DNA of 64,000 nucleotides from Pyrus communis (Eukaryota > Streptophyta > Magnoliopsida > Rosales > Rosaceae), in assembly GCF_963583255.1 (NCBI RefSeq), contig NC_084809.1:8410215-8474214 (forward strand), in the 5' to 3' direction. The translations under genes were made by a program, and so were the position numbers. Shown here piece by piece: positions 42,128 through 54,639 of the stretch. The notes below the pieces were generated by a model. The model did not search any database. It was given only the letters and a program-made list of their open reading frames with translations, and was not told the origin of the DNA. The stretch's first letter is position 1. The number at the start of each line of letters is the position of its first letter.

Positions 42128-43500
42128 GCTTGCTCCAACCACTAAAGTAGTTAAAAGTATAACCCTGCATCAAAAGTACTATGTAAGTTCAATTCCCCCA
42201 CCCCAATATCATTTGTGTACAAGAAAAAGGAAGCAGAAGGTCGTCTTCTTGCAAAGCTCGTGGCGTAGCCTCCAGTTGCACCACCAGAAACGTTGGTACA
42301 CCCGAGGAAGCCTGATGCGAGTCTTGCCTCAAAGGTGTAGCTTCGCAAAGCCAACCAAATTTGTGAAGGCTAGAAAGAACATCAAGTTTGGCTCCTCATT
42401 TCAACAGATTTTTCATATTTTGTATCTTAAGAGTGAGATCATATAATTTGACAACCTCATCCTACATCTTTAAAATATTTTAATTTCATACGTTTAGTTA
42501 TAATTTTTTTTTCAATTTCATATATCTGTTAAAAAATCTGTTAAGTTAACAGTTAAATGATGATGATACAAATGTAGAATTCACATTTGTATTGATATGA
42601 CTGTCAATTTTGCACCATGTGAATAAAAAATGGTTATTTAATAAAAAAATCAATCTATATTATAATTAAAACTAAAAAAAATTGAATAGGGGATCTGGAC
42701 AAAGCTTAGCCCGATAACCCCATCTCTTCCTCCTACCAATGATGTAGCCGTCAATCACCCTTTTCCTCCTCTCCCTCTACCTCACCTCCCGCCACCACTT
42801 CCGGGCCTAGAAGGCCCAGCCCAAGCCCGCCGCCGCCGTCCAGCTGGTTCCGCCGAACCACATCCACCACTGCGAGGTTCGATTTCTCACTCGACGGTTT
42901 TCGAGTGGAGCGGCTGCAGCAATTTCGCCCATTGGACCCCTGTGCGATTCTGAAGCCGACGATGTGAATCTTGGTGAGATGGCTGCATCGTCGTCGTTAA
43001 ATCTGACGAAGAAGAATGATATTTGCATCTGGGTTTTGGGAAGCAGATGATATTTGCATCTGGGTTTTGCTGACGAGTTTTCAAGGGGGGGGGTGAGAGT
43101 GAGAAATTGGGTGTGTGGGATTTGTTAAGAAATGGAAATTTCATGGTGCTAAATGCTAGAGGGATTGTGGGGTTTGGACCTGGGAGGGATTTGAAGGTGT
43201 TTCCATGGAAGATGGAGATGCAGAGAGAGGCGTAGCTGGAGAAAGAAAAAGGAAGGTTACGTTTTTAATTTTTAATTTTTTTTAATATTTAATTATTTTG
43301 GTTTCGCCACATCACCAAAATATGTTATTTTTATATTTACTGAGTCGTTACTGTTTAATTAACGATGTATGAAATTGTAATAAAATGATAAATTCTAAAT
43401 AAAATTGAAATGTTTTAAAAATATTGTATGAAGTTGCAATAGCTTCAAATTTGAGAAGATAAAATGTAACTTTTATTTTTCTTTGTTCTAGTTTTTTAAA
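42128..43500. repeat. Duplicated block Z with a MULE-like TIR element
   Basis: Collinear with 1055-2180 and, from about 42545, with 48577-49530. The TIR element spans about 42445-43475, with arms as described for 1372-2165. Its filler is about 250 bases longer than in unit W, including a CTCGACGGTTTTCGAGTGG stretch, and is nearly identical to the unit Y copy. At 42568-42592 a small palindrome TACAAATGT-AGAATTC-ACATTTGTA is present that unit W lacks. No WAKL gene follows this copy. Confidence 0.6.
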
Positions 43501-45025
43501 TAGTTGATTTTTCAAACTTGTTGAAATTTGATTAGTTCATATATATAAATACTTGTTGAAATTTGATTAGTTCATATATATAAATAGTTGATTTTTCAAA
43601 CTTGTTGAAATTTGATTAGTTCAACTTTCTCATCTTTTGAAATTTCTATGGAAGAATAATCTTCCGGATGCCAAAAAAACTTTTTGGTATAGCCAACCGA
43701 TACGACAGTCTTCATTCCTAACTTATATTGTATGCGTGTTGACTGTTAGGTATCCCAGATCCATGAAGTTTCTTGATTCACCAAGCACCCACGCACGTCC
43801 AACTACAACCAAACTATTGTGTTTAGTTTATGATTCACTAGCCTTCATGCACGCGCTCACACACGTGCAAAAGATATTTTTTTGAATCACGGCATGCTAC
43901 GCGTGATTTACACGTTTTAAATGTATTTATATGCATAAATTGACAAAAGAAAAGTCAAATATTTGAAGTAAATGAATAATATTAGATCATGCTAGAAGAA
44001 ACCCCTCATAAATCAATTAAAGCAGCTAAATCCACATAATAAAATAAGTCTCTATTGAATTTATATTAAGAATAGAGAAAATAATATTTAATAAACAACT
44101 GAGTGAATCACATTATTGTTAGCCCATTATAAGACTAAGCCCACCCTCTCCTTCTTAATGTAGATAATATCGTTTGTTCAAAAAAAAGAAAAAAACAATT
44201 GATTGAATCATATTATTGCTAGCCCATTGTGAGGCTAAGCCCACTCCAACAATCATTTGACAACTAATTTAATCACATTATTATCCACGTCCAAAATATT
44301 TTTTTTATAACCGGCATTACAACCTCTTAAGATAAACACTGTGTGAGACTTTCAAGACTCTTGTCATTAATACATAGATAAACACTGTGTTGATCACTTG
44401 AGTAACAAGTTCTCGCAACATGAACTAAAAAATAAATCATGCACTCCAAAAATAACTTGCATAACTATATCCTAATTAGGGTTTTGGGATCAAAGAGAAC
44501 AATGGAAGACGTTTGCAAACCTAAAGGCGAAAAGTTATTCAATTTGGAGATTTTTTAACCATTTATATACATAAAACAAATAAACACTTCATTATGAATA
44601 TGCTACTTGTTACTAAAAACGTTGATTGGTTTGTCATGAATGAATGCCTAAAAGATCTCTGAATTGAAGGATTTTTGCAGATATGATTACGATAAAGAGA
44701 ATAAATAGTTTCGATATGATGTTCGTACAATGAAGATACGTTAATCGTAAGTGAGGGGACAAGCATTATCCAAAAAGGTGTGTGATAAAACTTGTACTCC
44801 TTGGGAGATGAGTTCATTCTCCCACTTACAAATAAAGTATCTTAACCGTAGAAATTTCATAATCAAAATCATTCAATTTCTTGATCTTCATTTGAAAATC
44901 ATTCCTATAAATATCATTCGAATTACATATTGTTTAATCATCTAAATGTAACAAATAAATCAACATTTTATCATAAATATATTAGTTGGTACTTATACCG
45001 TTAATTTGTTTAATACATTTGGATC
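43501..45025. other. AT-rich spacer with a short tandem repeat
   Basis: At about 43500-43625 the phrase CTTGTTGAAATTTGATTAG occurs three times with period 35-55 bp. GCCCATTATAAGACTAAGCCC and a variant recur 110 bases apart near 44125-44240. No gene is seen. Confidence 0.5.
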
Positions 45026-45030
45026 TAAAC

Positions 45031-47189
45031 TGACACGCCCCGACCCCGATATTCCCCGAATACCAGGATAGGCACGTGCTGGCCGACACCCGAGGGTGAC
45101 GAAAGCCATTTATTAAGTGTAAATGCTGAAAATAAGGGATAAATAAGATTTATAAATATAAAAGAATAATTAATATGCAAATAAGGACCGTGTTCAGAGC
45201 ACACCTCTAAGCTAGAACACTAAAAGAAAATAATATAAAATTGAATAAAACAAAGGAGTGGGTCCTACACCGAGAGGACTCGAAGATGCCGATGCGGAAG
45301 TGCCTGGACGTCGGGATTGTATGCCTCGATTCTAAGTCCTGAAGGGGGCGCAAAACAAACATGAGTGGACCAAGTTGATATATATATAATAAAACAGTTA
45401 TCAACATACTAACCCCCAGGTTTTATGAAAACACATATATAATGATAAACATAGGTTTTCCGAAACCTTGCATGTCGTGCAATGTCTCAAATCATAAATC
45501 GCATAAATAATAAACACTAGTGAATGTCCGATATAACACTTCAGGCCCCATGCCGGCTCCCCGTCTCTGAGCAGACAGTCAGAGGAAAATGCACTTCAGG
45601 CCCCTTGCCGGCTCCCCGTCTCTGAGCAGACAGTCAGAGGAAAACACACTCCAGGCCCTATGCCAACACCAAACCGTCGTCCGGGACGGACCGGATCTAT
45701 CCCTACGTCCCGTAGCGGAAAGGACCACTAGGTAAGTACAAAACCAGTGAACATACATATATTGAAAATCAACTTCGTAGTATAAAGTCATCCATCATCT
45801 ATACTATAAAGAAGTGTTCTAAACATGTTCTAAATATCATATCGTCATCCATCAGATATTCTATAAGAACATGGGTTATAGGAAAAATAGTAATAATTCA
45901 AACTAGCCTTAGTAAGCATGTTATCTCAAAACGTTTCATAAAACATAATCGTAAAGTCATGCTTTTCTGTGTATGCAATTCTACCATTAAAACATGCATT
46001 TTTAGAAGGGGTCCACTCACAGTACTTCGCTGTCGAAAAGCCACGCCACTAGCGAAGACGGAAACGACACAATTAAACGCCCTTAAGCACATAAAGGGTA
46101 CATTTAGTCAAACTCTACTCAAACGATTGAATTTGGGAAAACGGACATCGGAAACGGGCTCAGAACGTCGAAATTAGCCTAGGAGGGGTCCCGCACGAAA
46201 ACTCAAAAAGTCAACGGTCAAAGTCAACCGTTGACCGGGTCAACGGGTCACGGGTCAGGGTCACGGGTTTGGGCTTTAGGGTTTTGGTCTAATGGGTTTA
46301 GGGTTAACGGGCCAAAGGCCCTAAATGAAACGGCCCAAAGGCCTTAAAATTAACAAAACAAAAAAAATACAAATAATAAAAGGCTTGGGTTGGGCTGCCC
46401 AGGTTTTGGGCTTGGCAGGAAAGGCCCAAAGGCCTTTGGGTTTGGTGGTCGCCGGATTCCAAGGAGGGAGAAGGCCGGTTTTCGGCCGGAAAATTCCCAA
46501 GCTCCGTTGGAGCTCAAAACTCAACCAAAACATGTCATTCAATATACCAAATTGAAGCCCCGAAGGTAAGGAATCGAAATATACCCTTGGTTCCCGTCAT
46601 CGTGGTCGAAGTTGGCCGGAAAATAGCCTGGAAGCCACGGGTGTCTGCCGGAACTGGGTAAGATTCAAATGAGCATAACTTCTTCAATACTCAATGAAAT
46701 TGGGTGAAACAAAAAGGAAAGTTGTAGTACTCAGCGAGACGAAGAGATTGATACCTTGCACGCCGGCCAACTCGCCGTGGTTTGGCCGGAAATTGCCTCG
46801 AAAGTCACTGAGGTCGCCGGAAACTGGGTAAGATTCAAATGAGTATAACTTCTTCAATACTACTCAATGAAATTAGGTGAAACAAAAAGGAAAGTTGTAG
46901 TACTCAGCGAGACGAAGAGATTGATACCTTGCACGCCGGCCAACTCGCCGTGGTTTGGCCGAAAATTGCCTCGAAAGGGGCGGTGCTCGCCGGAAAACTG
47001 GGAAATGTCTCGGGGTGGTTTCTTCGTGGTTTGACGTCCAAAACACAACCACAGGGTTAGAAAAGAGTTATAGGTGTGGGCATGGGTGTGTGTGTGTGTG
47101 TTCTTGTCGGAGGAAGGAGCACCGAGAGGAGGGGGAAAGAAATCACAGAGGAGAAAGAGAAGAGAGAAGAGAGAAGAGAGACTTTTCAG

Positions 47190-47230
<41 letters not shown>

Positions 47231-47387
47231 AAAGGGAAAGGGAACCGGGGAACAAAAACAGGGGTGGGCCCCTTGGGCACACCAATTAAGGCTAGAAAAA
47301 ATATTTTAAAAAGGAAAGTATCCCCAAACTTAGTGAAAATACAAAAATACTCATTTTCTTTCGTAAATCCCGAGACGGGTTATTACA
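45031..47387. mobile_element. 2.36-kb solo LTR
   Basis: It begins TGACACGCCCCGACCCCG and ends GAGACGGGTTATTACA, flanked by a perfect 5-bp duplication TAAAC (45026-45030 and 47388-47392). No internal coding region, primer site or second LTR is present, so this is best explained as a solo LTR of a large element, probably Gypsy. Inside are a 55-bp tandem repeat (45541, 45596, 45651; core CCGGCTCCCCGTCTCTGAGC), a 170-bp tandem repeat (46652 and 46822) and an A-run of about 38 at 47190-47227. Orientation is not certain. Confidence 0.8.
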
Positions 47388-47392
47388 TAAAC

Positions 47393-48045
47393 GACCTCTG
47401 ATTCAAATGATTTTCGTGTGGAGATGATTTTAAAATAAAGATTAAAAAATTGAAATGTTCCGTTTATAAAATTTATACTGTAAAAATTCACTATTTGTAA
47501 GTAGAGAAATAAGCTCATTCTAAAAAGCAAGCACAAGTATTATTCTTCACAAAACATATGTAAAAAAAAATATGGGGATGAGTGATGAGTCATTGAGTGG
47601 TGACAAAAAAGAAATGAAAAAGAAAACCAAACAAGGAGACGATGAAGTCAATAAAATGCCGATCTCGATCACTCGAAGACTTGGAAGTCATATGAGTCGT
47701 TTGCAGGTAAACATCTCTAGCTAACCTACAAGTCTACCATTAATGTTGTTGCTAGTTATTGGCATTGGGTATCAGGCAATTGTCTCAGTTGAAGTCAAGC
47801 TATTAAGGCCAAATTTGCCTTGTCCCACACGATAAGGCATTGCTAATTAGTAATTACCACTCAAGTTCTTGTCATAATAAATACTAAATGACATTAAGAA
47901 TAAATAGAAATTGCATTTATAATTCAGTAATACAAAAGACCAACACAAGGGTTACATCAATAGCATCTTAAAAATCTTGAGTTCCTCCGGCCATAGTAAC
48001 AAATGGGCAACACAAGGGTTGCATCAATAGCATTGAAACCCGAAA
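47393..48045. other. Spacer
   Basis: AT-rich with no recognisable gene. Confidence 0.45.
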
Positions 48046-48576
48046 TTACGTACTCCTTTGATGAACAACAATTACTCGTCCCATCTCCTTCTTGCATCCA
48101 AGATGTAATTTTTGGATTGAAGAAAGTTAAGGTTCCACCATATGATAAAACTAATTGACAATATGAAGAGTGATCCAATTTTTTTAAGCTCTTGCAAGGT
48201 TTTCTTTCATCAATGCGGAACTCTTTTATCTTCACATTCTCATACGCCCCTTCACGTGTAGCAAATTTTCAAGCCAAACACGTGGCCAACAAGAATTGGG
48301 TGATGTCGAGCACGTGTGGCTATTGGGCCAACCTGCTCTGATACCATGAAAAAAGTTGAGGTTCCATCATAAAACTAATTGGCAATATAGGGAGTAGCCC
48401 AACCTCTTATAGCCCTTGCAAGATTTCTCTTTCACCAATACGGAACTTTTTTACCTTCAGATTCTCACTTGGATAAGCAAAAGGATCTACAGAAGTAGAC
48501 TTGTTAATCGCAAACCATTCCTTGGATTGCAACATCGCAGAGCACTCATCAATAGAGTCAAGTCGATTATTGTACA
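48046..48576 (-). pseudogene. LRR receptor-like protein relic (LRRNT region), split by a TRIM
   Basis: On the minus strand, 48570-48470 encodes DECSAMLQSKEWFAINKST and then SVDPFAYP. Across the inserted element the frame resumes at 48112 with KITSWMQEGDGTSNCCS. This is the N-terminal cap of Cf/HcrVf-type LRR receptor-like proteins: an acidic-Cys start, LLQFK-like helix, DPxAYPK, W, and the NCCSW motif. The Trp after CCS and all LRRs are missing. In the family these are plasma-membrane immune receptors; this is a dead fragment. The right end abuts the start of duplicated unit Y. Confidence 0.65.
48118..48469 (-). mobile_element. TRIM (miniature LTR retrotransposon)
   Basis: Two direct repeats of about 121-125 bp (48118-48242 and 48347-48467) enclose only 104 bases. 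Read on the minus strand, the right repeat is the 5' LTR (TGAGAATCTGAAGG...TTTTTTCA) and is followed directly by the primer-binding site TGGTATCAGAGCAGG (ends at 48346). A purine tract GTGAAGGGGCGTA precedes the left repeat. There is no coding sequence, which is the definition of a TRIM. The flank TGGAT occurs at 48113-48117 and 48470-48474; the right one is two bases beyond the LTR end, so the exact border is slightly uncertain. Confidence 0.82.
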
Positions 48577-49964
48577 TCTGTTAAGTTAACCGTTAAATGA
48601 TGACGATACAAATGTAGAATTCACATTTGTATTGATATGACTGTCAATTTTGTACCATGTGAATAAAAAATGATTATTTAATAAAAAATCAATCTATATT
48701 ATAATTAAAACTAAAAAAAATTGAATAGGGGATCTGGACAAAGCTTAGCCCGATAACCCCATCTCTTCCTCCTACCAATGATGTAGCCGTCAATCACCCT
48801 TTTCCTCCTCTCCCTCTACCTCACCTCCCGCCACCACTTCCGGGCCTAGAAGGCCCAGCCCAAGCCCGCCGCCGCCGTCCAGCTGGTTCCGCCGAACCAC
48901 ATCCACCACTGCGAGGTTCGATTTCTCACTCGACGGTTTTCGAGTGGAGCGGCTGCAGCAATTTCGCCCATTGGACCCCTGTGCGATTCTGAAGCCGACG
49001 ATGTGAATCTTGGTGAGATGGCTGCATCGTCGTCGTTAAATCTGACGAAGAAGAATGATATTTGCATCTGGGTTTTGGGAAGCAGATGATATTTGCATCT
49101 GGGTTTTGCTGACGAGTTTTCAAGGGGGGGGGGGGTGAGAGTGAGAAATTGGGTGTGTGGGATTTGTTAAGAAATGGAAATTTCATGGTGCTAAATGCTA
49201 GAGGGATTGTGGGGTTTGGACCTGGGAGGGATTTGAAGGTGTTTCCATGGAAGATGGAGATGCAGAGGGAGGCGTAGCTGGAGAAAGAAAAAGGAAGGTT
49301 ACGTTTTTAATTTTTAATTTTTTTTAATATTTAATTATTTTGGTTTCGCCACATCACCAAAATATGTTAGTTTTATATTTACTGAGTCGTTACTGTTTAA
49401 TTAACAATGGATGAAATTGTAATAAAATGATAAATTCTAAATAAAATTGAAATATTTTAAAAATATTGTATGAAGTTGCAATAGCTTCAAATTTGAGAAG
49501 ATAAAATGTAACTTTTATTTTTCTTTGTTCTAGTTTTTTAGAAGCTGGAAATTAATCACATTTTAAAACAAATATTTGATTGATCCCTCCAACCCTTCTC
49601 ACATACTTTCATGATTTTTCTTCAGTTTGACTGATATTTTTATAATTTGAATTTTGACTATATTTATTAGCAAATTTTCAGCATTTCGCTAGAAAGTCAC
49701 CAAAATTTTAGGACTACTAGAAAATATGGTGCAGAAGCAGAAAATACAACAATGAAAATTGAAAAATTATTTGAGAAAAATCAACGTCACTCATATTCTA
49801 ATGCCGCCCTAATCTTCTCTTCTGTTATAGTGAACTCGTCAAAGTCAACAAAGAAAGAACTGGTCTGGAATTTTAGAATGCTGGAGAATTTTATTAACTG
49901 CTTTAAATGTTCCATCTATCGTGGAAGGTGCAGAGAAATCAGCAGGAAAGTGCTGAGGACTAAC

Positions 49965-49971
49965 TATATAT
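49965..49971 (+). promoter_or_regulatory. Putative TATA box of WAKL copy 3
   Basis: TATATAT lies 132 bp upstream of the ATG, as in copies 1 and 2. Confidence 0.5.
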
Positions 49972-50096
49972 CTATGCACTTTTACTTGTATTTTGAAGAA
50001 GGTTGAGAGTTGAGGATCATTTTCTGTGCTACCTTACTCAGAGCTTACAACTAGAAACCGCCGGTATAGGTAAACAGAATACGAAAAATAACCAGA

Positions 50097-51480
50097 ATGG
50101 TTGTCAAGTTGCTAACTCATATTATTCTGTTTACACTGTTGCTGCAGTTACTAGCAGTATCATCATCACAGAAACCGCCCATAGCAAAGCGTAACTGTCA
50201 GTCTCATTGTGGAGACATTGAAATCCCGTATCCCTTTGGAATTGGGGCAGGTTGTTTCATTGATGACGACTGGTTCCAAATAATCTGTGACAACTCTACT
50301 GGCAATCCCACTCCTTTCTTGAACCGTACTAATCTGGAGGTCCTCAATATTTCTGCTGAAGGAGGTACGCTAAGGGTCACAAACCCGATCACCTTCTCAA
50401 ATTGCAGCAACAAGCCAATCAGCCGCCAGACGGCCAACTTGGAGGGCAGCCCTTTTGCGTATTCCACCAAGAACGTGTTCACTGCAGTTGGTTGTGGTTT
50501 TATGGCCACGATCACCTCAAACTCAAATGGCTACTCCGTTTCAAGTGGATGCAAGTCCGAGTGTGACAATTCCATAAATAAGAGTAACGGTACCAGGCAT
50601 AATGTATGCAACGGTGTGGACTGCTGCCAGACAGCCATCCCTTCATTTCTCTCTGCTTTCAATACGAGTTTCCAGCGTGATGACGATAAAACACGAAGTT
50701 CATGCAATTACGCATTCTTGGTAGACCACGAATGGTTTGAGGGGTATGCCAACAATTTAACAAACATTTCTGCCATCAGCGAAAGGGACAGTATTCCTGT
50801 GGTGCTTGAATGGAAAATGCTTCATTCCACAACTGAAGTGTTTGGAACCTTTTTGGAAGTAAATGCAACGATGACAAGCGAGGACCCAATCCGGCCTCAG
50901 TGTGATAGCTACAATGACAACTCTTCCGCATATGGATCCTCAAGGCTTGAATGTACCTGCGGAGGGGGCTCTGAAGGAAATCCCTATCTTCTCGACGGAT
51001 GTCAAGGTAAACTCGAATACCATTTTCAATGTTTAAAGTTCTTTTCTTTGTGTTTGGAATGAGTTAGTAGGTGATTGATGATCAATTTAATTTTTTTCAA
51101 TACACATTAATCCAGACATCAATGAATGTGAGGTTGGCAAGAATGAATGTTTCGAGCCCAATGTATGTGTGAATGCTCCTCACGGGTACTCATGCTTGAA
51201 TCCTCCGAAGAGCAAATCTCCAGTCAAAGCCGTCATTATAGGTATGTCCCTGCACTATACAGTATAATTTTCTGATTTAATAATGCATAATCTAGAATTA
51301 ACAAAATGATTTGGAATTTTGAAGAGCAAAATAAGCAACCATATATATAACAAATCTCAGCAAATGAAAAAAGCGAAATAATCTTTGCTTATGTATGTAT
51401 GTATGTATGTATGTATGTATGTATGTATGTGTGTGTGTGTGTGTGTGTGTCTGTGTGTCTGTGTGTCTGTGTGTGTCTGT

Positions 51481-51520
<40 letters not shown>

Positions 51521-52748
51521 ACTATCCTTTCTTATCTTCTTTAATTATTCAGGTATCGGCAGTGGTCTTGGATTCTTGTTACTGCTCCTTGGTGCCTGGT
51601 GGTTGCATAAACTCATAAAGAAAACAAAAGCCATTAAACGCAAGAAGAAGTTCTTTGAACAAAATGGTGGTATACTATTGGAGCAACAACTGGCGGCTGG
51701 TGAAGTAAATGTTGAGAAAATTAAGTTGTTCAATTCACAGGAGTTAGAGATAGCCACAGACCATTTTAACATCGATAGAATTCTTGGCCAGGGAGGCCAA
51801 GGTACTGTTTACAAAGGAATGTTGACGGATGGAAGAATCGTTGCTGTAAAGAAGTCTAAATTAGTTGATGGAGGCGAAGTTGCGCAGTTCATTAACGAAA
51901 TTGTCATTCTTTCGCAAATTAACCACAGGAATGTGGTTAAACTGTTGGGTTGCTGTTTAGAGACAGAAGTACCTCTCTTGGTTTATGAATTCATACCGAA
52001 AGGGACTATCTACCAATATCTCCACGAAGAAAATGAGGAGTTTTTATTTACGTGGGAAATGCGCTTAAGGATTGCTGCTGAAATTGCAGGAGCTCTTTCA
52101 TACTTACATTCAGCAGCAGGTTTTCCAATTTACCACAGGGACATCAAGTCGACAAACATACTCTTAGATGATAAATACAGAGCAAAAGTTGCAGATTTCG
52201 GGACTTCAAGATCGGTTTCCATTGACCAAACCCACCTCACCACAATAGTACATGGCACCTTCGGGTACTTGGACCCAGAGTACTTCCAATCAAGTCAGTT
52301 TACGGATAAGAGTGATGTGTATAGCTTTGGAGTCGTCCTTCTTGAGCTATTGACTGGAGAAAAATCCGTTTCTCTAACAAGGTCACCAGAAATCAGAGGC
52401 CTAGTTACATATTTTAATTTTACAATGGAAGAGAATCGTCTGTTTGATATTATTGATGCTCGAGTTAAGGAGGAGGGTGCAACGGAAGACATATTGTCAG
52501 TTGCTAACCTCGCAAACAGATGCTTGGATATGAGTGGAAAGAGACGGCCTACGATGAAAGAAGTGGCAATGGAGTTGGAGAGGATTCAAAAATCAGTCAA
52601 GTCTTCTAATAATCTGCAACAAAATTACGATGAGGTCGAATATGTTAGAAACGAAGTAACTGGTCCTTGGGATGTTACATCGACAGGGTCGTGTTTGGCT
52701 GGAGGTACTACTCCGTCAAAAGATTCACTACCACTACTATCTTACTGA
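50097..52748 (+). CDS. WAKL copy 3: intact WAK-like receptor kinase (743 aa)
   Basis: Exons are 50097-51006, 51116-51241 and 51553-52748, all GT-AG, totalling 2232 nt. Residues about 1-24 are the signal peptide; 38-300 the GUB_WAK ectodomain with many N-glycosylation sites; 304-335 a four-cysteine EGF-like motif ([19 protein letters not shown]), shorter than the usual six-cysteine EGF; 348-368 the transmembrane helix. The kinase has its glycine loop at 424-429, Lys445, alpha-C Glu461, HRD 540-542 and DFG 560-562. The tail ends SLPLLSY. It is an RD kinase with every catalytic residue, so it should be active. The likely role is cell-wall sensing or defence signalling at the plasma membrane, inferred from the family. 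It is the best candidate for a working gene in the window. Confidence 0.92.
51389..51520 (+). repeat. (TATG)n-(GT)n compound microsatellite in WAKL copy 3 intron 2
   Basis: About ten TATG units are followed by GT units with CTGT interruptions, ending GTGTACAC before the exon 3 acceptor. Open frames through it are artefacts. Confidence 0.92.
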
Positions 52749-53104
52749 TCACGACCAGCAATTGGTGGAAACTGGAGATTTCTCTGATCTTGTTTTCGAA
52801 GCAAGAATTTTTTTTTTTTTTTTTCTGGTTTTAATCAACTTGTTTAGTGGTGTCTGTATGCTCCGATTGTTCTTGATGTTTTATGTGCTAATAATTTTGA
52901 TGTGTCCGACAGTTTTAGGTTTTCTGCACAAACTGTTATTAGCAGTATGAAAAGGTCATCTTGCATCTTTCGCGTATTTTCTGGTGTTTTTTTCTAGACT
53001 CTTCCTGTTTAAATAATCTAAATCCTAGTATGCTATTGTGTTGTCCACTTCTATGTGGTTTAGTTTTCTGTTTAAATTTCCACCACCAGTAATCAAAAGA
53101 AGGG

Positions 53105-53144
53105 TGACATTTGGCAGCCTATTTCCCTTGGCTGTCAAATGTCA
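53105..53144 (+). other. Short inverted repeat downstream of WAKL copy 3
   Basis: Same hairpin as at 9802-9841 and 21226-21265, with stem and loop conserved. Confidence 0.6.
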
Positions 53145-53460
53145 AAGGGCAGTTGGCTGAGAACTTTCACAGTCAAGCTTCAAAATTGGTCTGCTCCGAA
53201 ATGTTTGAATCAATCCTAGAAAATAAAGGAAAATTACACAACTTAAAAACTTTTAAAAAATAATAGGAAGATCAAAGTTTGGAAATTAAGGGAAAGAGAA
53301 GAAAAGTCTGGTAAAACTTCCTTAACACAAATTATCTTATTGCCATAGTTGCTTTTGTGGGGTTTGGTTTTTTTGTCCCCCCACCCCCCGGTCTTTGTAC
53401 TACCTTTTTCTTCTTCATTAGTTTAATAGGCGTAAGAGGCCCCCTTTATTTAAAAAAAAA

Positions 53461-54334
53461 AGCTAAATTGGATTAATGGTTCATGTGGCCAGAAGGTAAT
53501 CGGAAGATAGCTTCCGTGGTAAAAAAAATCGGATTTAAACCCTCGTGGTGAAATCCGTTAGGATTTAAGCCTAAAATTAACATCTTCCTCATCTATCTGT
53601 TAACCCATTCAACCTTCGTAACCAAAAGAGAAAAAAAACTCATTCAGCCAAGGCTATGAATTCGTTGCCCCTGGCTCCATCTACTGCAGCCCCTAACTCT
53701 ACGCCAAGCTCCGCCTCGAAATGGATGCTAAAAACTCCTCCGCCGATGTGGTGCGTCTCATCTCTTCCTTCCTTGCTTCCTGATTTACAGTTTGAGATCT
53801 TATACAAAATACATGAATTCGAATTTCAATGAATCTGCCCTTTTGTTTGCTTTGTTTACTGTTCAACATAATTCAATGAGGAAATTCAAATCATTGATCA
53901 CATTGGATATAGGATTTCTGGGCCTTCCAAATTGCTTAGTGATAAGTACTTAATCGGCCACATTGTTCATTATATTTAACCCAGGGATTTGAAATCTTGT
54001 GTAAATGGACTGGATTTGAATAGTCAATCGTTTAAGTTGCTATAGATAATCACGCTAGTGGCTGTAATCCTCCGGCAAACTATTTGTATCGTTATAAGTT
54101 GGACATTCTCATTTTGTATCATTGTGCTGAGCGAATTCATAACTTTGGATGAATGAGTTTTTTTCTCTTTTGGTTATGAAGGTTGAATGGGTTAACAGAC
54201 AGATGAGGAATATGTTAATTTTAGGCCTAAATCCTAACAGAGTTCACCACAAGGGTTTAAATCCAAATTTTTTCACCATAAGGGCTATCTTCCGATTACC
54301 CTCTCATCACGAGGATTATTAATCCAATTTAGCC
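53461..54334. mobile_element. Long-TIR transposon-like element (unit Y copy)
   Basis: Same element as 21580-22451, with both arms present. Small differences in the arms show that the copies have diverged since duplication. No transposase is encoded. Confidence 0.65.
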
Positions 54335-54639
54335 TTAAAAAAATAAAAATGTAACTGGATAATAAATGATACATTGCAGGAAGCATGGCAAAACCGTAAC
54401 CAAATCTTCAATATTTCTTCTATGAGGATAATTCTGCACAAAACTCTCATATGGGCCAAAAGAAGTATTTTCAAATAAAGTTATCCCGATATATGAAATT
54501 TTTTTGTTATCACAACATGAAACTCGACCACGGTCCACGTACACTCGGATGAGATGGTAATCCTAACATGTTTGATAATTCAGAGCCTTGAGTGTTTGAT
54601 ATGGAATATATACGTTATATAATGACTCTGGGGCAAAGT

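Noticed and set aside
42807..43144. Minus-strand frames of 73-86 codons, repeated at 48846-49186
   Set aside because: They lie in the captured filler of a MULE-like element. No start context, no family match, and the plus strand looks more gene-like in the unit W copy.
46955..47401. 148-residue plus-strand frame with a poly-Lys run, and the opposing poly-Phe frame
   Set aside because: They are produced by the 38-base A-run and purine-rich tract inside the solo LTR, with no domain or codon signal.
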